From Lytechinus pictus (Eukaryota; Echinodermata; Echinoidea; Temnopleuroida; Toxopneustidae): a DNA stretch of 64,000 nucleotides. Both the position numbers and the translations under genes were made by a program. This document shows, one piece after another, positions 1 through 11,327 of this stretch (position 1 is the first letter of the stretch; each line of letters opens with the position of its first letter). The notes beneath the pieces are model-generated. The model made no database searches, had not been told where the DNA came from, and worked only from the letters and a program-made list of their open reading frames with translations. The stretch covers positions 35,667,556-35,731,555 of the forward strand of contig NC_087252.1 in assembly GCF_037042905.1 (NCBI RefSeq). The letters are read 5' to 3'.

Positions 1-600
1 CAGCTCGCGCTTCGCGCTCGCATCATTTGGTTAGTGAAATACGTACTATGGTCTTAGTGAATTCCTACAAACAAGCCTTAGACTGCCCCGCTTCAGGTCT
101 GAATTATCTAAATTTTCAGCTCGCGCTTCGCGCTTGCAATATTTGATTAGTGAGATGCGTATGATAATCATGATAACATTGACTACAAAAAGTGCTTCAT
201 GTGTTTAGATGTAATTCTAACAAAATCAGTAAGCGCTTGGCACTCGCATTACATGACTATAGTGAGATATTTATACTATTAAGAGATTCCTAAAATATAG
301 TCCTTAAGATCTCCCTGTTTGGGATCAATATATACAAAAATTTCGGCTCGCGCTTCGCGCTCGCATTGTTTAGCAAGACAGGTACGTATCATGATTACAA
401 AAATTCGATTATAAAGTCCTTTTTTAGGTCTGAATATCAAAGATTTTCAGCTCGCGCTTCGCGCTCGCATTATTTGATTGCTGAGATGCGTATGTTATTC
501 ATGATTACAATGACTGCAAGTGCTTCCTTAAAATAATAGGTCCATGGTATATCTGACAACTTAGCGCGCTTCGCGCGATCACTATATAAGTGACTCAAAA
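1..600. repeat. Degenerate satellite with GCTCGCGCTTCGCGCTCGC core
   Basis: A GC-rich block (GCTCGCGCTTCGCGCTCGC) recurs at about 3, 119, 346 and 450, with degenerate copies near 230 and 560, about 105-120 bp apart. The spacers are AT-rich and also related (…ATTTGATTAGTGAGATGCGTA…). No gene is seen here; 600-1100 also shows nothing coding that I can support. Confidence 0.75.
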
Positions 601-1132
601 ATTTTGCTGGTGCCCCCCCCAATGCCGTGACCCACGGTACGCCACTGATGATCATGATGGCGATTATGTTATCGGAGATGGAAGATGGTCAAAATAATCT
701 GATGAAAACAGGAATGCTTTGTTGTGTCCGGGATGACTTTTAAAATATTTCAATTGGGAATGAAATATGATGAGAGATTGCGATGAATTGACATTCTTGG
801 GGATAGTAGAGGAAGTTGTTGTCAAAGATCAGCGTCAAAGGATACATATCAATACGATAGGCCTAGTTAATTATAAAGTCATTCATGTCGATAACGCTAT
901 TCCCTCGAGTTGAATGAATTCTACTTTTCTGACTTAATGATTTTAATTCTATAACTCTTTTCCTTACGGAAGTTATCTTTGGAGGCATTGAATAGGCCTT
1001 TATATTTTTATCGAAATTGATTCTTTAATGAGGAGGGGTCTCAGTGGAAGAATCTATGGCGTCCCAATGGTGACATTTATGACTCACTTTTATTACATAA
1101 TCCTTTGTCAATGCAAATCATTAACCATATAG

Positions 1133-1308
1133 CTCCACCGTCTCATGTAACCATTGAGAGCAACGGATCCAGCAGCAGTGAAGTGGTCGTCGTTAGTGGT
1201 CAATCCCATTCAATTACATGTACTTCCGGGTCAAGCAAACCTAGTGCGAGCATCACGTGGTCTAAGGTAGATGTGAACTTTGACCTCCAACTTCATAAAT
1301 TAGATCAG
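1133..1308 (+). CDS. Exon: first half of Ig domain 1
   Basis: The acceptor follows the AG at 1131-1132 and the donor is GTGAGT at 1309. It begins in phase 1 and ends in phase 0. The translation holds the B-strand cysteine (SITCTS) and the C-strand tryptophan (SITWSK) of an Ig fold. The second cysteine comes from the next exon, so this Ig domain is split by an intron, unlike the following ones. Confidence 0.7.
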
Positions 1309-1949
1309 GTGAGTTTTGAGTAATAAGTTATTTCCATAGGTTCGATAACTACTTTGCAGTGTAATGATAAACGAGAGAGCTGTATAGGGAAAATGTCATC
1401 GCTAGTGTGCGTGATTTGTGTGTGTGTGTGTGGGGGGCGGGGGGGGGGGGGATGCACGTGCGTCCGAGATATAGGCCTATTGAATAGTATCTCAAACAAT
1501 GAAACACATCTAATTCAACATTGGGCAAAATTGCAAAGATGACATTGGGCACCTCAGCATTTCATGAAGAGTCCAGTCAAGGCAGAGGCAGTGGAACGTG
1601 AGGCTCATACAATGAAAGTGGAGGGGCACATATTGTTTGGAATACAAGAAGGGGCCCCTCCATTTTTCCGCCGCCTCTGAGTCAAGGGTTTGTTAGTGAC
1701 CACTTATTTGTTGGCCAATCTGGCCCAAGATGTCATAATACGCTTGTACAAAAAAATATTATTCTGCGCAAGGGATTTTTTTTTCTCTATTCCCTTTTTT
1801 GGGCCACCTACCCATGTCACATTAGTTTCTTAGCAAATTTAAAACTGACTGATAAAAGCCTGCTGGAAAAGAAAACAACGTACTACGTGCACATTCTACG
1901 ATACATCATACTCTTTAAAGAAAATAATCTTTTAAAATTATCCATTAAG

Positions 1950-2109
1950 TCCACCACCCCTTCAGAATCAGATGATCGCATGGTGATTACACAGCGTCTG
2001 GTGAGTTTCATACCAATGCCACCCCATGACAAGAAGAGATTACGTTGTGCCGCTTCTCATCCTGCACTCGAATCTACGCTATCATCCACGGTGACATTAC
2101 GAGTCATTG
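1950..2109 (+). CDS. Exon: second half of Ig domain 1
   Basis: The translation ends with a typical G-strand (STVTLRVIG) after the F-strand cysteine (RLRCAAS), followed by a GTAAGT donor at 2110. Choosing the acceptor AG at 1948-1949 gives phase 0, which matches the preceding exon. A better-looking acceptor at 1965 would give phase 1 and break the frame. The start is therefore less certain than the end. Confidence 0.65.
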
Positions 2110-2151
2110 GTAAGTGGTGTTCTTCTACAGATCCGTCACTTTAATAAACCG

Positions 2152-2322
2152 GGTGGGTGTTTCATAAAACTGTTCGAAGTTAGGAGCGACTTAAGAACAA
2201 CTGGTGATCCTTTCTTGTGGTAAATGGTATATTCATTGGCGATGGTTACGCGCGTAAGAAAGGTTCACCAGTCGTTCGTAAAGTCGCTCTTAATTAACGA
2301 ACAGCTTTATGAAACACCTACC
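2152..2322. mobile_element. Foldback MITE, GTTTCATAAA family
   Basis: Ends GGTGGGTGTTTCATAAAACT and the inverse match ending TTATGAAACACCTACC form a 25-bp terminal inverted repeat with two mismatches. The interior is also largely self-complementary (GACTTAAGAACAACTGGTGA / TCACCAGTCGTTCGTAAAGT). Intronic. Confidence 0.8.
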
Positions 2323-2882
2323 AGAATGTTCAAGTTATCACGCTAGTTCTTATTAGACCCTATGCATTGACGTCATGCACGCCGCCACATCAGAGGCTGA
2401 AGCCATCGACTTGTATACCTTCATTTATCTGCAACTGGCGCACATTTGACAACTCCGTTTATGCCTATTTCCATATCCTTTGAGAGAGGGCGCTATGAAA
2501 TTATGACGTCATATGCATAAGGTCTATTCCATGAAATTTCGAGATTATCAGGTGTAATGGTGCAATAAGGGGGCTAGTTCTTGAACTACAATTTCAGTTG
2601 GCAATCTCGAGTTTTTGGAGTGCGCTTTAGTGATCTAATTGACAGGTGAAGCGCACGCAGGTATAACTTCAGGATAACTTGATACTGTTTGCCCATTGCA
2701 TTTGAAAAACTGTACACAATGTTTGCATCCTCCATGAAAAGAAGGTCTCATATAGGCCTGTTGGCTCCAACGTGTCGACTTCTGGGAACGCTCTATTCAC
2801 CTCTTGATCTATGCGATAAGTTATGTAATGTTATCCAATCTGTTCGTAGTTCTCCCTCATGATATGAGGCTGATCTTGAAAG

Positions 2883-3197
2883 AACCCAACATCGAGACCA
2901 CCTTAACCGGAAACCTTGATATAGATGATGGTGATACCACCACCTTCCAATGCCTGGTCCTTCAAGCTTCTCCTGCAGCCACAATCTCCTGGAGGATTGG
3001 TGAATCTCCAGGAGATACCATTGATGGGGAAACCAGGGTAACAGACAGAGGTGATGGTCTGATGGATACCGATTCTCAAGTCCAGCTGGTTATTTCCAGC
3101 GAGCAACACCATAATCGTCATCTGACATGTGAAGCTACTCTGCGTATCAACTCGAAGACCCACCAGATTGCAAGATCCGTTACTCTACGTGTTCATG
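2883..3197 (+). CDS. Exon: Ig domain 2
   Basis: This is 315 nt with phase 1 at both ends, a complete domain of 105 residues. The Ig pattern is clear: TFQCLV, then ISWRIG, then HLTCEAT and a closing strand SVTLRVHG. The acceptor AG is at 2881-2882 and the donor GTATAG at 3198. The donor is weaker than the others in this gene. Confidence 0.85.
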
Positions 3198-3289
3198 GTA
3201 TAGAATAATTTCCATGTTTTACGTATTGATAGTGGGGAGTTTCCGTTCCGCAACATATGGTGGATTCAAGAACGGAATGAATATATTGT

Positions 3290-3482
3290 CAAATGCCTGC
3301 CATGGGAGCAAAGAAGTCTATGGCGAAATTTAATGAATAAAACAGCAGTGATTCTGAACAACGTTACATTTGCAAATATTGCCATCAACTCTAAAACTAC
3401 GACAAAACTGCTGTTCCGGTTCACCAAATTTTGACAAACACTTCTTAGCTGCTCTTTGTCGTTAGACGGGCATTTGACAATA
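3290..3482. mobile_element. Foldback MITE remnant (ATTTGACA family)
   Basis: TTGTCAAATGCC at the left and GGGCATTTGACAATAC at the right form an inverted pair. The right half resembles the elements at 8045 and 37358. Confidence 0.5.
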
Positions 3483-4280
3483 CGTTTATTTTGTTTATGA
3501 ATCCTGCGTACGATGCTGAGCAAAATCTCCCTGATATTTGTTCAAGAACGTTCCCAAAAAACAGCCATGTTGGAGGGCTGAGAATAAAAATCTGCGCATA
3601 GAACTGTGAAGAATCCGTTTCCTTTGGTCCAATTGTGTCCCTTTTTGTTCTCCAATATGACTCTTAACGGGAACTATCTGCTGTACTTTGTTTGGCTTAA
3701 GTCTGACAGCTACTTGAAAATCCTTTCCATTCTTGAGAACATATCCAATCAAATTCAGAGTCTGTAAAATATTTGCGTATATTGATGGACAAAACCGTAA
3801 AAACTTCGAAAATTCCCCAACATCCAAAAGTAGATTAACATCTAAACGGATGAGTGAACCTTATTTATGGCGCCGGGGAAAATGAGTTTTTCATAGATTC
3901 CTGCTTTCAATAAATCCCCCGTACGTTAAATATTTTTATGGGCTTTCTTGAAATCTTTGGACAAATCGTGATGAATAGTAATACATAAAAGTTACACACT
4001 ATACCTGCGGTGTTATCATCAGTGATATATTAAAATGGTTTTGCAGTATCAATACTGATTTCTTGGGAGTTTTATGCTTATTGAGCAGGGGATATACGTA
4101 TGAAAAATACAAACACATTTCTAGGGGTAAAATAAATATTTGAATAGTTCTATTGTGAGCAAATTCATTTATGCGGTCCATGGAATTGGGAATGTCAGCC
4201 AAAATCTTCTTCTCCGATGAAATGTTGTTTAATGCGGATGCTGTAGGTAAACTGATCCACTCTCCTTACTGTGTTTAAAG

Positions 4281-4595
4281 GACCCCCAAACATGGTAACA
4301 ATTGAAGGAACAAACAACCTCATTGAAGGTGCTCAGAGCTCGATAACCTGTTCAGCGCCCAACGCTTTCCCTGAGCCAAGGATCACCTGGGACATTGATG
4401 GTCGTGACGTCACGGGAATGACCACTACAGGTGCAAATGTAACAGATAGAGGGCGCCTTACCGTAGAGAGTTCTCTACCCCTTGACGCCGAAAGAAGCGA
4501 CAATGGGAAAGTTGTGACGTGCAGAGCAATTCATTCCAGTGTCAGTGGTGGGGAAGATCACGTGACGGATGCAGCAGCCACACTTGATGTTCACT
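4281..4595 (+). CDS. Exon: Ig domain 3
   Basis: This is 315 nt, phase 1 to phase 1, with acceptor TTTAAAG at 4280 and donor GTAAGT at 4596. The cysteines are in SITCSAP and VVTCRAI and the core tryptophan in RITWDID. It contains an N-x-T glycosylation sequon (NVT). Confidence 0.88.
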
Positions 4596-4995
4596 GTAAG
4601 TATATGCGTATACCATTCTGCTTAAACAGGACACATTTCCTACATACTGGGTGTGCGAGATACGCTGAGGCGAACTTGCAAAGACGGTATATGTTTTTGT
4701 AAGACCGATTACTTTCAAGGTATATGTTTTTGAAGATAATTGTATATCCTTGCAGGGCAGGTCCCTTTACCTCCCATATTTTCCTTCTACCCAAAATAAA
4801 AAAGTAATTTGTTTTCTGGAAGGATTTCGTTAATCCATTGGCTATTCTCCTATGTTGAGAGCCAATCAATTTGGCAAAATATTAAATCACTGATTACAGC
4901 TAGGCCAAATGCAATATCTCTCGTTCTACTGTGAGGAAACCAAATAAATGTATATTTGTATCTTACTTTGAGAAATACCCTTTCATTCTTGATAG

Positions 4996-5307
4996 ATTGC
5001 CCATCGAATATCACAACAACATGTCCTGTGGTACGAGATTGCGACGAAGCCAGAGTTCGATGCAGCGAGGTGATTAGCAACCCGGCCACCGTCGTGAGGA
5101 TGTTTCAACATGAGCAGACCGTTTCCCAAACCTTGACGACTGTAGATTACAGAAATGTGACGTCTCCGGTCCATGGGGTAAAGACAAATGTCATTTACGA
5201 GAGGCAATTCACCAAGGACAGTGGTCCCAGGGAGTTCCGATGTTGCACAGAGTCTTCTTCGATTTGTCCAAACATAATCTGTCATCGCTGTAGAGCTGAC
5301 ATTCAGT
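4996..5307 (+). CDS. Exon: Ig-like domain 4 without core tryptophan
   Basis: This is 312 nt, phase 1 to phase 1, with acceptor TTGATAG and donor GTAAGT. It has eleven cysteines, far more than its neighbours (for example CPSN, TTCP, RDCD, VRCS, FRCC, SICP, IICHRC, IQC). The conserved C-strand tryptophan is missing. It is placed as an Ig-like domain by position, length and phase, and could be a different disulfide-rich module. Confidence 0.7.
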
Positions 5308-5639
5308 GTAAGTCTACTGTATTTCATGTATATACCTAATTTCAAAATTGTGCACAAGATCATGCACTATTCTCCCATGTTTTCAGTCGAACAGAGTAAT
5401 GAATATATTTTCTTGTCTTTATGGCCTCACCAGAGCGAATAGAACGTCAACGAAACATAAGCATAATGGTCCGACAGGGCGTATATATATATACAAACAA
5501 TCCTTAACATCTGCTATTGTAGTATAATTTATCATAATCAATTTCGTATCATGAATGATATGCCTTTCTTTTGGCGTTAGTTTAAATTTAGTTATCATAT
5601 CTAAATATAATTTCGTTTCGACACCTTTCACACTCCCAG

Positions 5640-5960
5640 ATCCTCCTGAAGTTTATCGGCTTCCGGAAGGTCAAACACTTCAGGTCACAGAGGGGGATAG
5701 TGCTAATTTGACGTGCTGCGCAGACGCGAACCCCACTCCGGAAGGACTGATCACCTGGAGTGTACAAGGTCGACATAATGTCTCCTGTTCACCCGAAGGC
5801 CATTCACGTGTTATTGAAACAGTCAGGGGATCCACAGGTGACGCTTGCAGCACGTTGACCTTTGAACCTGTGACCGCAGGGGATGCCGGGATACACGAAT
5901 GCATGGCTGACAATGGATTCGCTACCTCGTACCATGTCACCTTCGAGCTCCAAGTAAAAT
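5640..5960 (+). CDS. Exon: Ig domain 5
   Basis: This is 321 nt, phase 1 to phase 1. It starts DPPEVYRLPEG after a strong acceptor (CACTCCCAG) and ends at donor GTAAGA. I-set/C2-type landmarks are present: NLTCCAD, LITWSVQ, and DAGIHECMADN with the tyrosine-corner D-x-G-x-x-x-C pattern (histidine in place of tyrosine). Confidence 0.88.
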
Positions 5961-6362
5961 GTAAGATCTTGTCGGTGGAAAATATATTGCATTCGACAGA
6001 GTTACTGTTCAGGGTGGGTGCTTCATAAATATGATAAAGTTTTTTGTAATGTCTTGCACGACTTTACACACGACTGAAGCATACATGCTAAGTCAATGTC
6101 GCTACAAAGAGATATATAATTTACCACAGTGTCACCACGTGGACATTTACCCTGATTGGGCGCTCGAGCATCAAGAAATTCCTTCCTTCCGGATACCCAT
6201 TAGTTCTCGATGCTAAACTATTGGTAAACTATAGGGTCCCCTACTTGGATAATTTTCACCACACAGCATTAGTTAAGTTGGATATGAATTAAATGAATAT
6301 TACCTTTTAATTTTTGTTTCACTGAGCTAACTAATATTCAATGATTCACACTTACTTTCTAG

Positions 6363-6671
6363 TCCCGCCTTGCGCTACGGCAGACCAAAGCTCCATGTTA
6401 TTAAACAATGGGAGTGACGCTACTCTACTGTGTGACGTCATTTCAAACCCACCATCCGAGGTCACGTGGTACTTTAATAACCAACCAATCAACACGAGCA
6501 GTCCGCGGTATCAGGTGACTACTGGTGGCAGCAGTGGGATCAATCACATGCTTATAAGAAGTGAGATTGAAATACTTGGCATATCTGCATCGATTGACGC
6601 AGGGAACTATTCCTGTATGGCGTACAACTCTCTGGGTAATGTCACGAGCGTCACTCATCTTAAAATTGCAA
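6363..6671 (+). CDS. Exon: Ig domain 6
   Basis: This is 309 nt, phase 1 to phase 1. The Ig I-set landmarks are textbook: ATLLCDV, EVTWYFNNQPI, and DAGNYSCMAYNSLG, which contains the D-x-G-x-Y-x-C tyrosine corner. Several N-x-S/T sequons suggest an extracellular domain. The acceptor is TTTCTAG and the donor GTACGT. Confidence 0.92.
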
Positions 6672-7446
6672 GTACGTTAACCCAATCGTTATATCTAACG
6701 TGAAATTTTGAAATAATCTATTCTATTATTGTTTTTATTGAAAACTCCTTCATAATGATTTTTATTTGCATTTTGTAACTATATATTTCACGTTTTATAT
6801 TATGAATGATTATCAATCTTCTCTTAGTTTTAAAATAGTTACCAGTTTATGATCCTCCTTGCCTTAGTGGCACAAAAGGCCGCGGTTTAAAAGACCTCAC
6901 TTCAAACCGGCACAGCCCCTGCCTTATAAAACAAGCTACCCCGGGACTGATCTACTTTTTTTGCTGAGAGGAGGAGGGGGTTGATCAGTTAGTTTGACCC
7001 AACGCCGATGAGTTGCGAGGTACAAGTGTACTGCGTCATTGTCTCCCTCCCGTAGATAAGCCACTGTTCTCGTCATCAGCAAAAAGTTTATATAATTGGC
7101 GTTTGATCCCCTCTCCCTTTTCAGGGAGCCCAAGAGTGTGGAAAGAAGGGGGGGGGGTGGGGGTGGGTGAACCCCTAAACTCCTCCTCTACATGTAGCAT
7201 GTCTAGATTCGCAACTGTACCTTTTAAGTACTATTACTGACTCTTGAAAACAAATTCCCGTCTTTGCCACCATGCGTGTCATGTACTTCTTCTCTCTATT
7301 GGTAAATACCGTCTCGACTATGCAGTTTATCAGTTGATGTGACCACTCCAACAGTAATAAAACATTCCAGATTGCATTTGTTTTCTTCATATTTTGAAAC
7401 ATGTCTTATTCTCTGCTTTTTCCGAATTCCACCTCAGCCGCACCAG

Positions 7447-7728
7447 ATCCACCGACGGAACTACACGCTCCCATAAACTCAATAAAAGAAACATCGTTAT
7501 TGGTGGAATGGAAACCCGGCTACAACGGTGGCAAGGAACAGACATTCCGATTGGCTTATTGTTTGGTTGACTCAATGACGTCATGTTTTCAGATATCCAA
7601 CCTTCGTAATAAAACATCCTTCGAGTTTGCAGATACCCTTAAACCATACACCTTATATGCCATTAGTGTCTGGAGTAAGAATGAAGTAGGGAAAAGTACC
7701 GAAGTTTCGATCAACGCCTCGACAAAAC
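7447..7728 (+). CDS. Exon: fibronectin type III domain
   Basis: This is 282 nt, phase 1 to phase 1 (94 residues), with acceptor CGCACCAG and donor GTAAGA. FN3 landmarks are PPTEL at the A strand, LLVEW at the B strand, and KPYTLYAISVWSKNEVG, which is the conserved tyrosine and F-G region. It sits after the Ig domains, as in nephrin-like and many neural adhesion receptors. Confidence 0.9.
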
Positions 7729-8044
7729 GTAAGAAATGTATAATTCCACTGTTCCACTCGTATGATTCCAGACATGCCATTAGAAACGCATAACGCTGAT
7801 TGAAAAAATCTGCAAACTATGTACTATTTGAGTTTTTTTATGCAGAATCGGCGATGAAGTGTGAATATTTCCTATTTTTCGACGGAGACAAATTATGGAG
7901 CTAAATTGAATTCCTGATGGTGATGGCAAAAGATTTACCTTTAAAATGAATGCCTTATCTGTTCAACAAAGTCACAGATGAAATATGATATTCCACACCT
8001 TTCGCATTTACTACGGGGAAACTCCCTACAACGCACCAATTCCT

Positions 8045-8232
8045 TTGAAAATGCGCGTCAAATCACAATGGAGAGCTGAGATGCTTTGTCGAAAATTGAT
8101 GGACCGGGACGGCATCGGAATCACTTGCAATTGTTCGTTTGGTGTAAATCTTAGGATGATCTGCTGTCCCAGTTCACCAACTTTCGACAATAGCCTCTCA
8201 ACTCTCCATTGTGAGTTTAATGGCGTTTTCAA
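8045..8232. mobile_element. Foldback MITE (ATTTGACA/CACAATGGAGAG family)
   Basis: Left arm with TCACAATGGAGAGCTGAGA pairs with right arm TCTCAACTCTCCATTGTGA, and the ends TTGAAAATGCG / CGTTTTCAAA are inverted. It explains the open reading frames on both strands here, which are not genes. Confidence 0.7.
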
Positions 8233-8546
8233 ATGAATCAATGCGTTGAAGAGAGTTTTCCCCCAGTATATGAGAAAAATCTACCTTGAGGTGACGTATG
8301 ACATACGTCATATTTCGTTTCCTTGGCAATTTATTTCTTGGGCAATAGAGAGTCATACAGTCAAGACGTATCGTTAAAGTACTATTCTTCTTCTTTTCTT
8401 CCTTTGCCACATATTCCAGTTTTTTCCTTCTCTTTCCCTGTTCTTTACTGCTTTCCTGCTCAACCATAGTGCCGCCCCTGCTTTTCTGATTCTAACGAAT
8501 ATTTTTTTTTTTATCTTTATCATTTTTTTCTTTTCATATTTTTCAG

Positions 8547-8567
8547 CTTTGTCACCTTCGGACTTAG
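8547..8567 (+). CDS. Exon: 21-nt microexon
   Basis: It follows a good polypyrimidine tract and acceptor (TTTTTCAG at 8539-8546) and precedes a near-perfect donor (GTGAGT at 8568). It is 21 nt and in phase 1 at both ends, so it adds seven residues and keeps the frame whether included or skipped. It encodes a short serine/proline linker (about PLSPSDL) between FN3 and the membrane-proximal module. Inferred from splice signals only. Confidence 0.55.
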   Translation, partial: LCHLRT

Positions 8568-9307
8568 GTGAGTTTTATATTCAACAGTAATCCTATTTTC
8601 AGTACGAACCATGCTACTTATCCAAATCCATATGACCTCATATGCAGTCAAATTAGGTTTGAGAATATTCAAACACGTTGGAGACGGAGCTCGCTTATGT
8701 ATGGGAAAGAGTCTCTAATGGGTTAAGAAATTCCTAGCAATGTTGTTAAATAAATTAACCGGAAAATTCCAGAATTTGACACTTGCATAATATTGTAGCA
8801 CTTATCCAAATATCATTGAGGCAACAAATTTGACAACTTAGTAAGGTTGTGCTAGCGTGTTGTTACGGCTTTTAAGGAAGTTCTTAATAAAACTTAAAGA
8901 GGGAGTGAACTGTGTGTGTTCTATCACTGACTGTGTGTTGTTAATACATAGACCAATAAATATACGGATATCTACTAATACTACAGAGAATACATCGACC
9001 TATAATTGTATTTCTATAGAGAAACTAAAATGTGTTGAGAGGAAAAGTAATTGTGCTACTTGGTTACATAATTATTGTGGTATAAATGTATTGAGTAGTT
9101 AATTAGCATGCTATCATTCAAGTGGGTCTCCATGATTAGACTACAGTAGCATCATGGGTCAGGACACTGGTCGAGTATGAGTAGTTGAGAACTCGAGATG
9201 CTGCTATTGGTTCGTATCTGCTTTAAGAAAGTATACATCTGAACACAGTGTAGTAAATAATAACATTTACAAGATCCACTATGAACTGCCTCCATTTTTG
9301 TGTGTAG

Positions 9308-9574
9308 AATTCGAAATCACCTACAGCCCAAGCCAGGGCGTGGTCATCATGCAGTCTGCAGGCGGGTCAGCGATAGATGGCGCTATTCCCAATGACCTCT
9401 GCATCCGGATTGAGGTCAATCTAGGTCAGGACTGGGTCCCAGGAGAAGGATGTCTTGAAGTGGGCGTGGTCAAGACTATACAACGTGATCTATTGGAAGG
9501 TCAGCTTCGAGGAGTAAGCTGTGGTCGAGAGTTATGTAGCAGCCACAGTTCAGTGATTGTTCAAAACAGCCAAG
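9308..9574 (+). CDS. Exon: membrane-proximal Cys-containing module
   Basis: This is 267 nt, phase 1 to phase 1 (89 residues), with acceptor TTTGTGTGTAG and donor GTACCA. It starts EFEITYSPSQG and contains four cysteines (DLCIR, EGCLE, VSCGRELC). I do not recognise the fold. It may be a divergent second FN3-like domain, or a region specific to this receptor family. It lies directly before the transmembrane exon. Confidence 0.75.
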
Positions 9575-9645
9575 GTACCACTTTTTTCGTAATCCATGTC
9601 CACACCAAGATGCAGTTAATGTGAATAAAAGTAGAAAAGTAATTC

Positions 9646-9870
9646 AAACTTGTTGAAAAAAAAATCATCAAATTCGGATGTCAAGAAAGATTTGACATCT
9701 TTAGGTTTCCCGTATGTTCACAGATTTCATCAAAATCGGATGTCAAAGAAGAAAATTATGATATTTCAATATTTCACAAAACAGTTATACACACATGCTG
9801 GTCAATATGCAAATGAGGTTAATGATGACGTCATCCATTCATTTTTAAAATTTTATTTATACAAAATATG
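9646..9870. mobile_element. Partial copy of the AGGACAAGTCC MITE
   Basis: The stretch with ATTTCATCAAAATCGGATGT, CACAAAACAGTTAT and ATGCAAATGAGGTTAATGATGACGTCA matches the left half of the MITEs at 30387 and 31632, without intact ends. Confidence 0.6.
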
Positions 9871-10088
9871 AAACATAATTTTCCATTCATGTACGAATAT
9901 ATTTGTGCTAGTCTCTCTGATTAAAATGTAATAGATGTTCAATTATTTAAATAGTGCATATCAGAAGAAAGCGATAACATTTATTTCTTAAACGCTTAGT
10001 TGAGGTTCTATCCTTTTAAAAATCACTTGCAAATGTAGATATATGGTTTGTTCATATCACATGTCAAAAAAGTGTAAGAACACAATAA

Positions 10089-10094
<6 letters not shown>

Positions 10095-10138
<44 letters not shown>

Positions 10139-10140
10139 CG
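10095..10140. repeat. (AG)n microsatellite
   Basis: About 20 AG dinucleotides in tandem. Confidence 0.95.
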
Positions 10141-10157
10141 ATATATAAGTTTGTGTT

Positions 10158-10330
10158 GGCTAGCGTCCATCTTACAACCGGGAGGTCGGTAGTTGAAGCC
10201 CCAGCCGCATCGGCGCAAAAGGCTTTTAAGAGGTGATGGTTGCTGTTACCCTGTTTAAGGTTCATAATAGAGTCACGTCGATCTGGCTCAGCACGGTGGC
10301 TGCCTGGCCCACGATCGATTGGGCAAAATT
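10158..10330 (+). mobile_element. Degenerate tRNA-derived SINE fragment (possible)
   Basis: A B-box-like stretch (GGTCGGTAGTTGAAGCCCC) follows TTACAACCGGGA. The body is GC-richer than the surroundings. Ends are not clear. Confidence 0.3.
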
Positions 10331-10394
10331 AATTGTATTTTTTGAAGAGTATTTTCATTTCAGATAAGACATATTTTCTATTTCGAACAATGAA

Positions 10395-10805
10395 ATATGG
10401 GTTATCAATTCCGAAGGTTCTTTATTCCGAAACACGTAAATTGCCTATACCTCGATGTTCGTTAATCCGAAAACGAAAAAGGGTTCGTTAATCCGAACAT
10501 TTAAGGCGTAATTCCGAAGGTTCGTTAATCCTAAAAGGAAATGAGAGTCGTAACTCCGAAGATTCGTAAGTCCGAAAACGAAATGAGGTTCGTAATTCCG
10601 AAGGTTCGTTAGTCCGAAAACGAAATGAACAACGAACCTCATTTTGTTTTCGGATAAACGAACCTTCGGAACAACGAACCTTATTTCGCTTTCGGATTAA
10701 CGAACCTTTGGAACAACGAACTTCATTTCGTTTTCGGATTGTCGAACCTTCGGAACAACGAACCTTATTTCGCTTTCGGATTAACGAACCTTCGGAATTA
10801 CGAAT
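10395..10805. repeat. TTCCGAAGGTTCGTTAATCC minisatellite element, inverted halves
   Basis: Tandem units of about 40 bp (TTCCGAAGGTTCGTTAATCC then GAAAACGAAATAAGG) run one way to about 10640 and then in reverse complement to 10805, so the block can fold back. Related blocks are at 49670-50040 and 52298-52710. Confidence 0.85.
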
Positions 10806-10857
10806 GTATACGTATCAATTTTGGGGTTCAATACCATTTTTTTCTCTTTGCCCTCAG

Positions 10858-10992
10858 GTATCCCCTGGACTATTATCATAATCATATCTGGTTCCGTTGG
10901 AGGCATCATATTATTAATAATCATTATAATCTTTTGTTGGTGCATCTGCCAGAGGAAGAAAAATAAGAAGGAGACAATTAGAGATCTCAAAA
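10858..10992 (+). CDS. Exon: transmembrane helix and stop-transfer
   Basis: This is 135 nt, phase 1 to phase 1, with a strong acceptor (CTTTGCCCTCAG) and donor GTAAGT. It encodes a hydrophobic helix rich in isoleucine (about 24 residues, ending FCWCIC) and then a basic stop-transfer stretch QRKKNKKE. This orients the Ig/FN3 part outside the cell and the following exons in the cytoplasm. Confidence 0.92.
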
Positions 10993-11186
10993 GTAAGTTA
11001 TAATCCTTCTTTTGTGTTTTAAGATAGCATACAACATTACTAAGGCCACTCGAATGAAGAGTACATGTAGGTCTATGTACATCTATGACTCCAGAGTATT
11101 AAATTTCACATCGAGTCACGGTTCCCCAGCAACGCTAGTCTTTTATCTTGACATGCTTCTCCCTTCCCCCTCTCTTTCTCCTTTAG

Positions 11187-11327
11187 AAACAGTATCATCT
11201 GATCCTGTCCAGCGGACTTCGAGCAGTTGGTACCAACCTTTGTCCTTCTGGAGCAATTCCCTACCACCTCCTGCTCTACCACCGGATAGGCCGAGTATCA
11301 AGTCCAAAACGGATCCCGACGGTGAAG
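11187..11327 (+). CDS. Exon: cytoplasmic juxtamembrane segment
   Basis: This is 141 nt, phase 1 to phase 1, behind a long pyrimidine tract (TCTTTCTCCTTTAG) with donor GTAAGT. It encodes a Ser/Pro-rich segment with PPPALPPDRP, a possible SH3 or WW ligand, and one tyrosine (SSWYQPL). Confidence 0.82.

Noticed and set aside
1354-1542. Small open frames around the G-run at 1439
   Set aside because: They are low-complexity GT/G-run translations within an intron of the receptor gene.
7985-8241. Overlapping open frames of 83 and 71 codons on opposite strands
   Set aside because: They lie exactly within the foldback MITE at 8045-8232, and the same peptide pattern appears in the related element at 37358.
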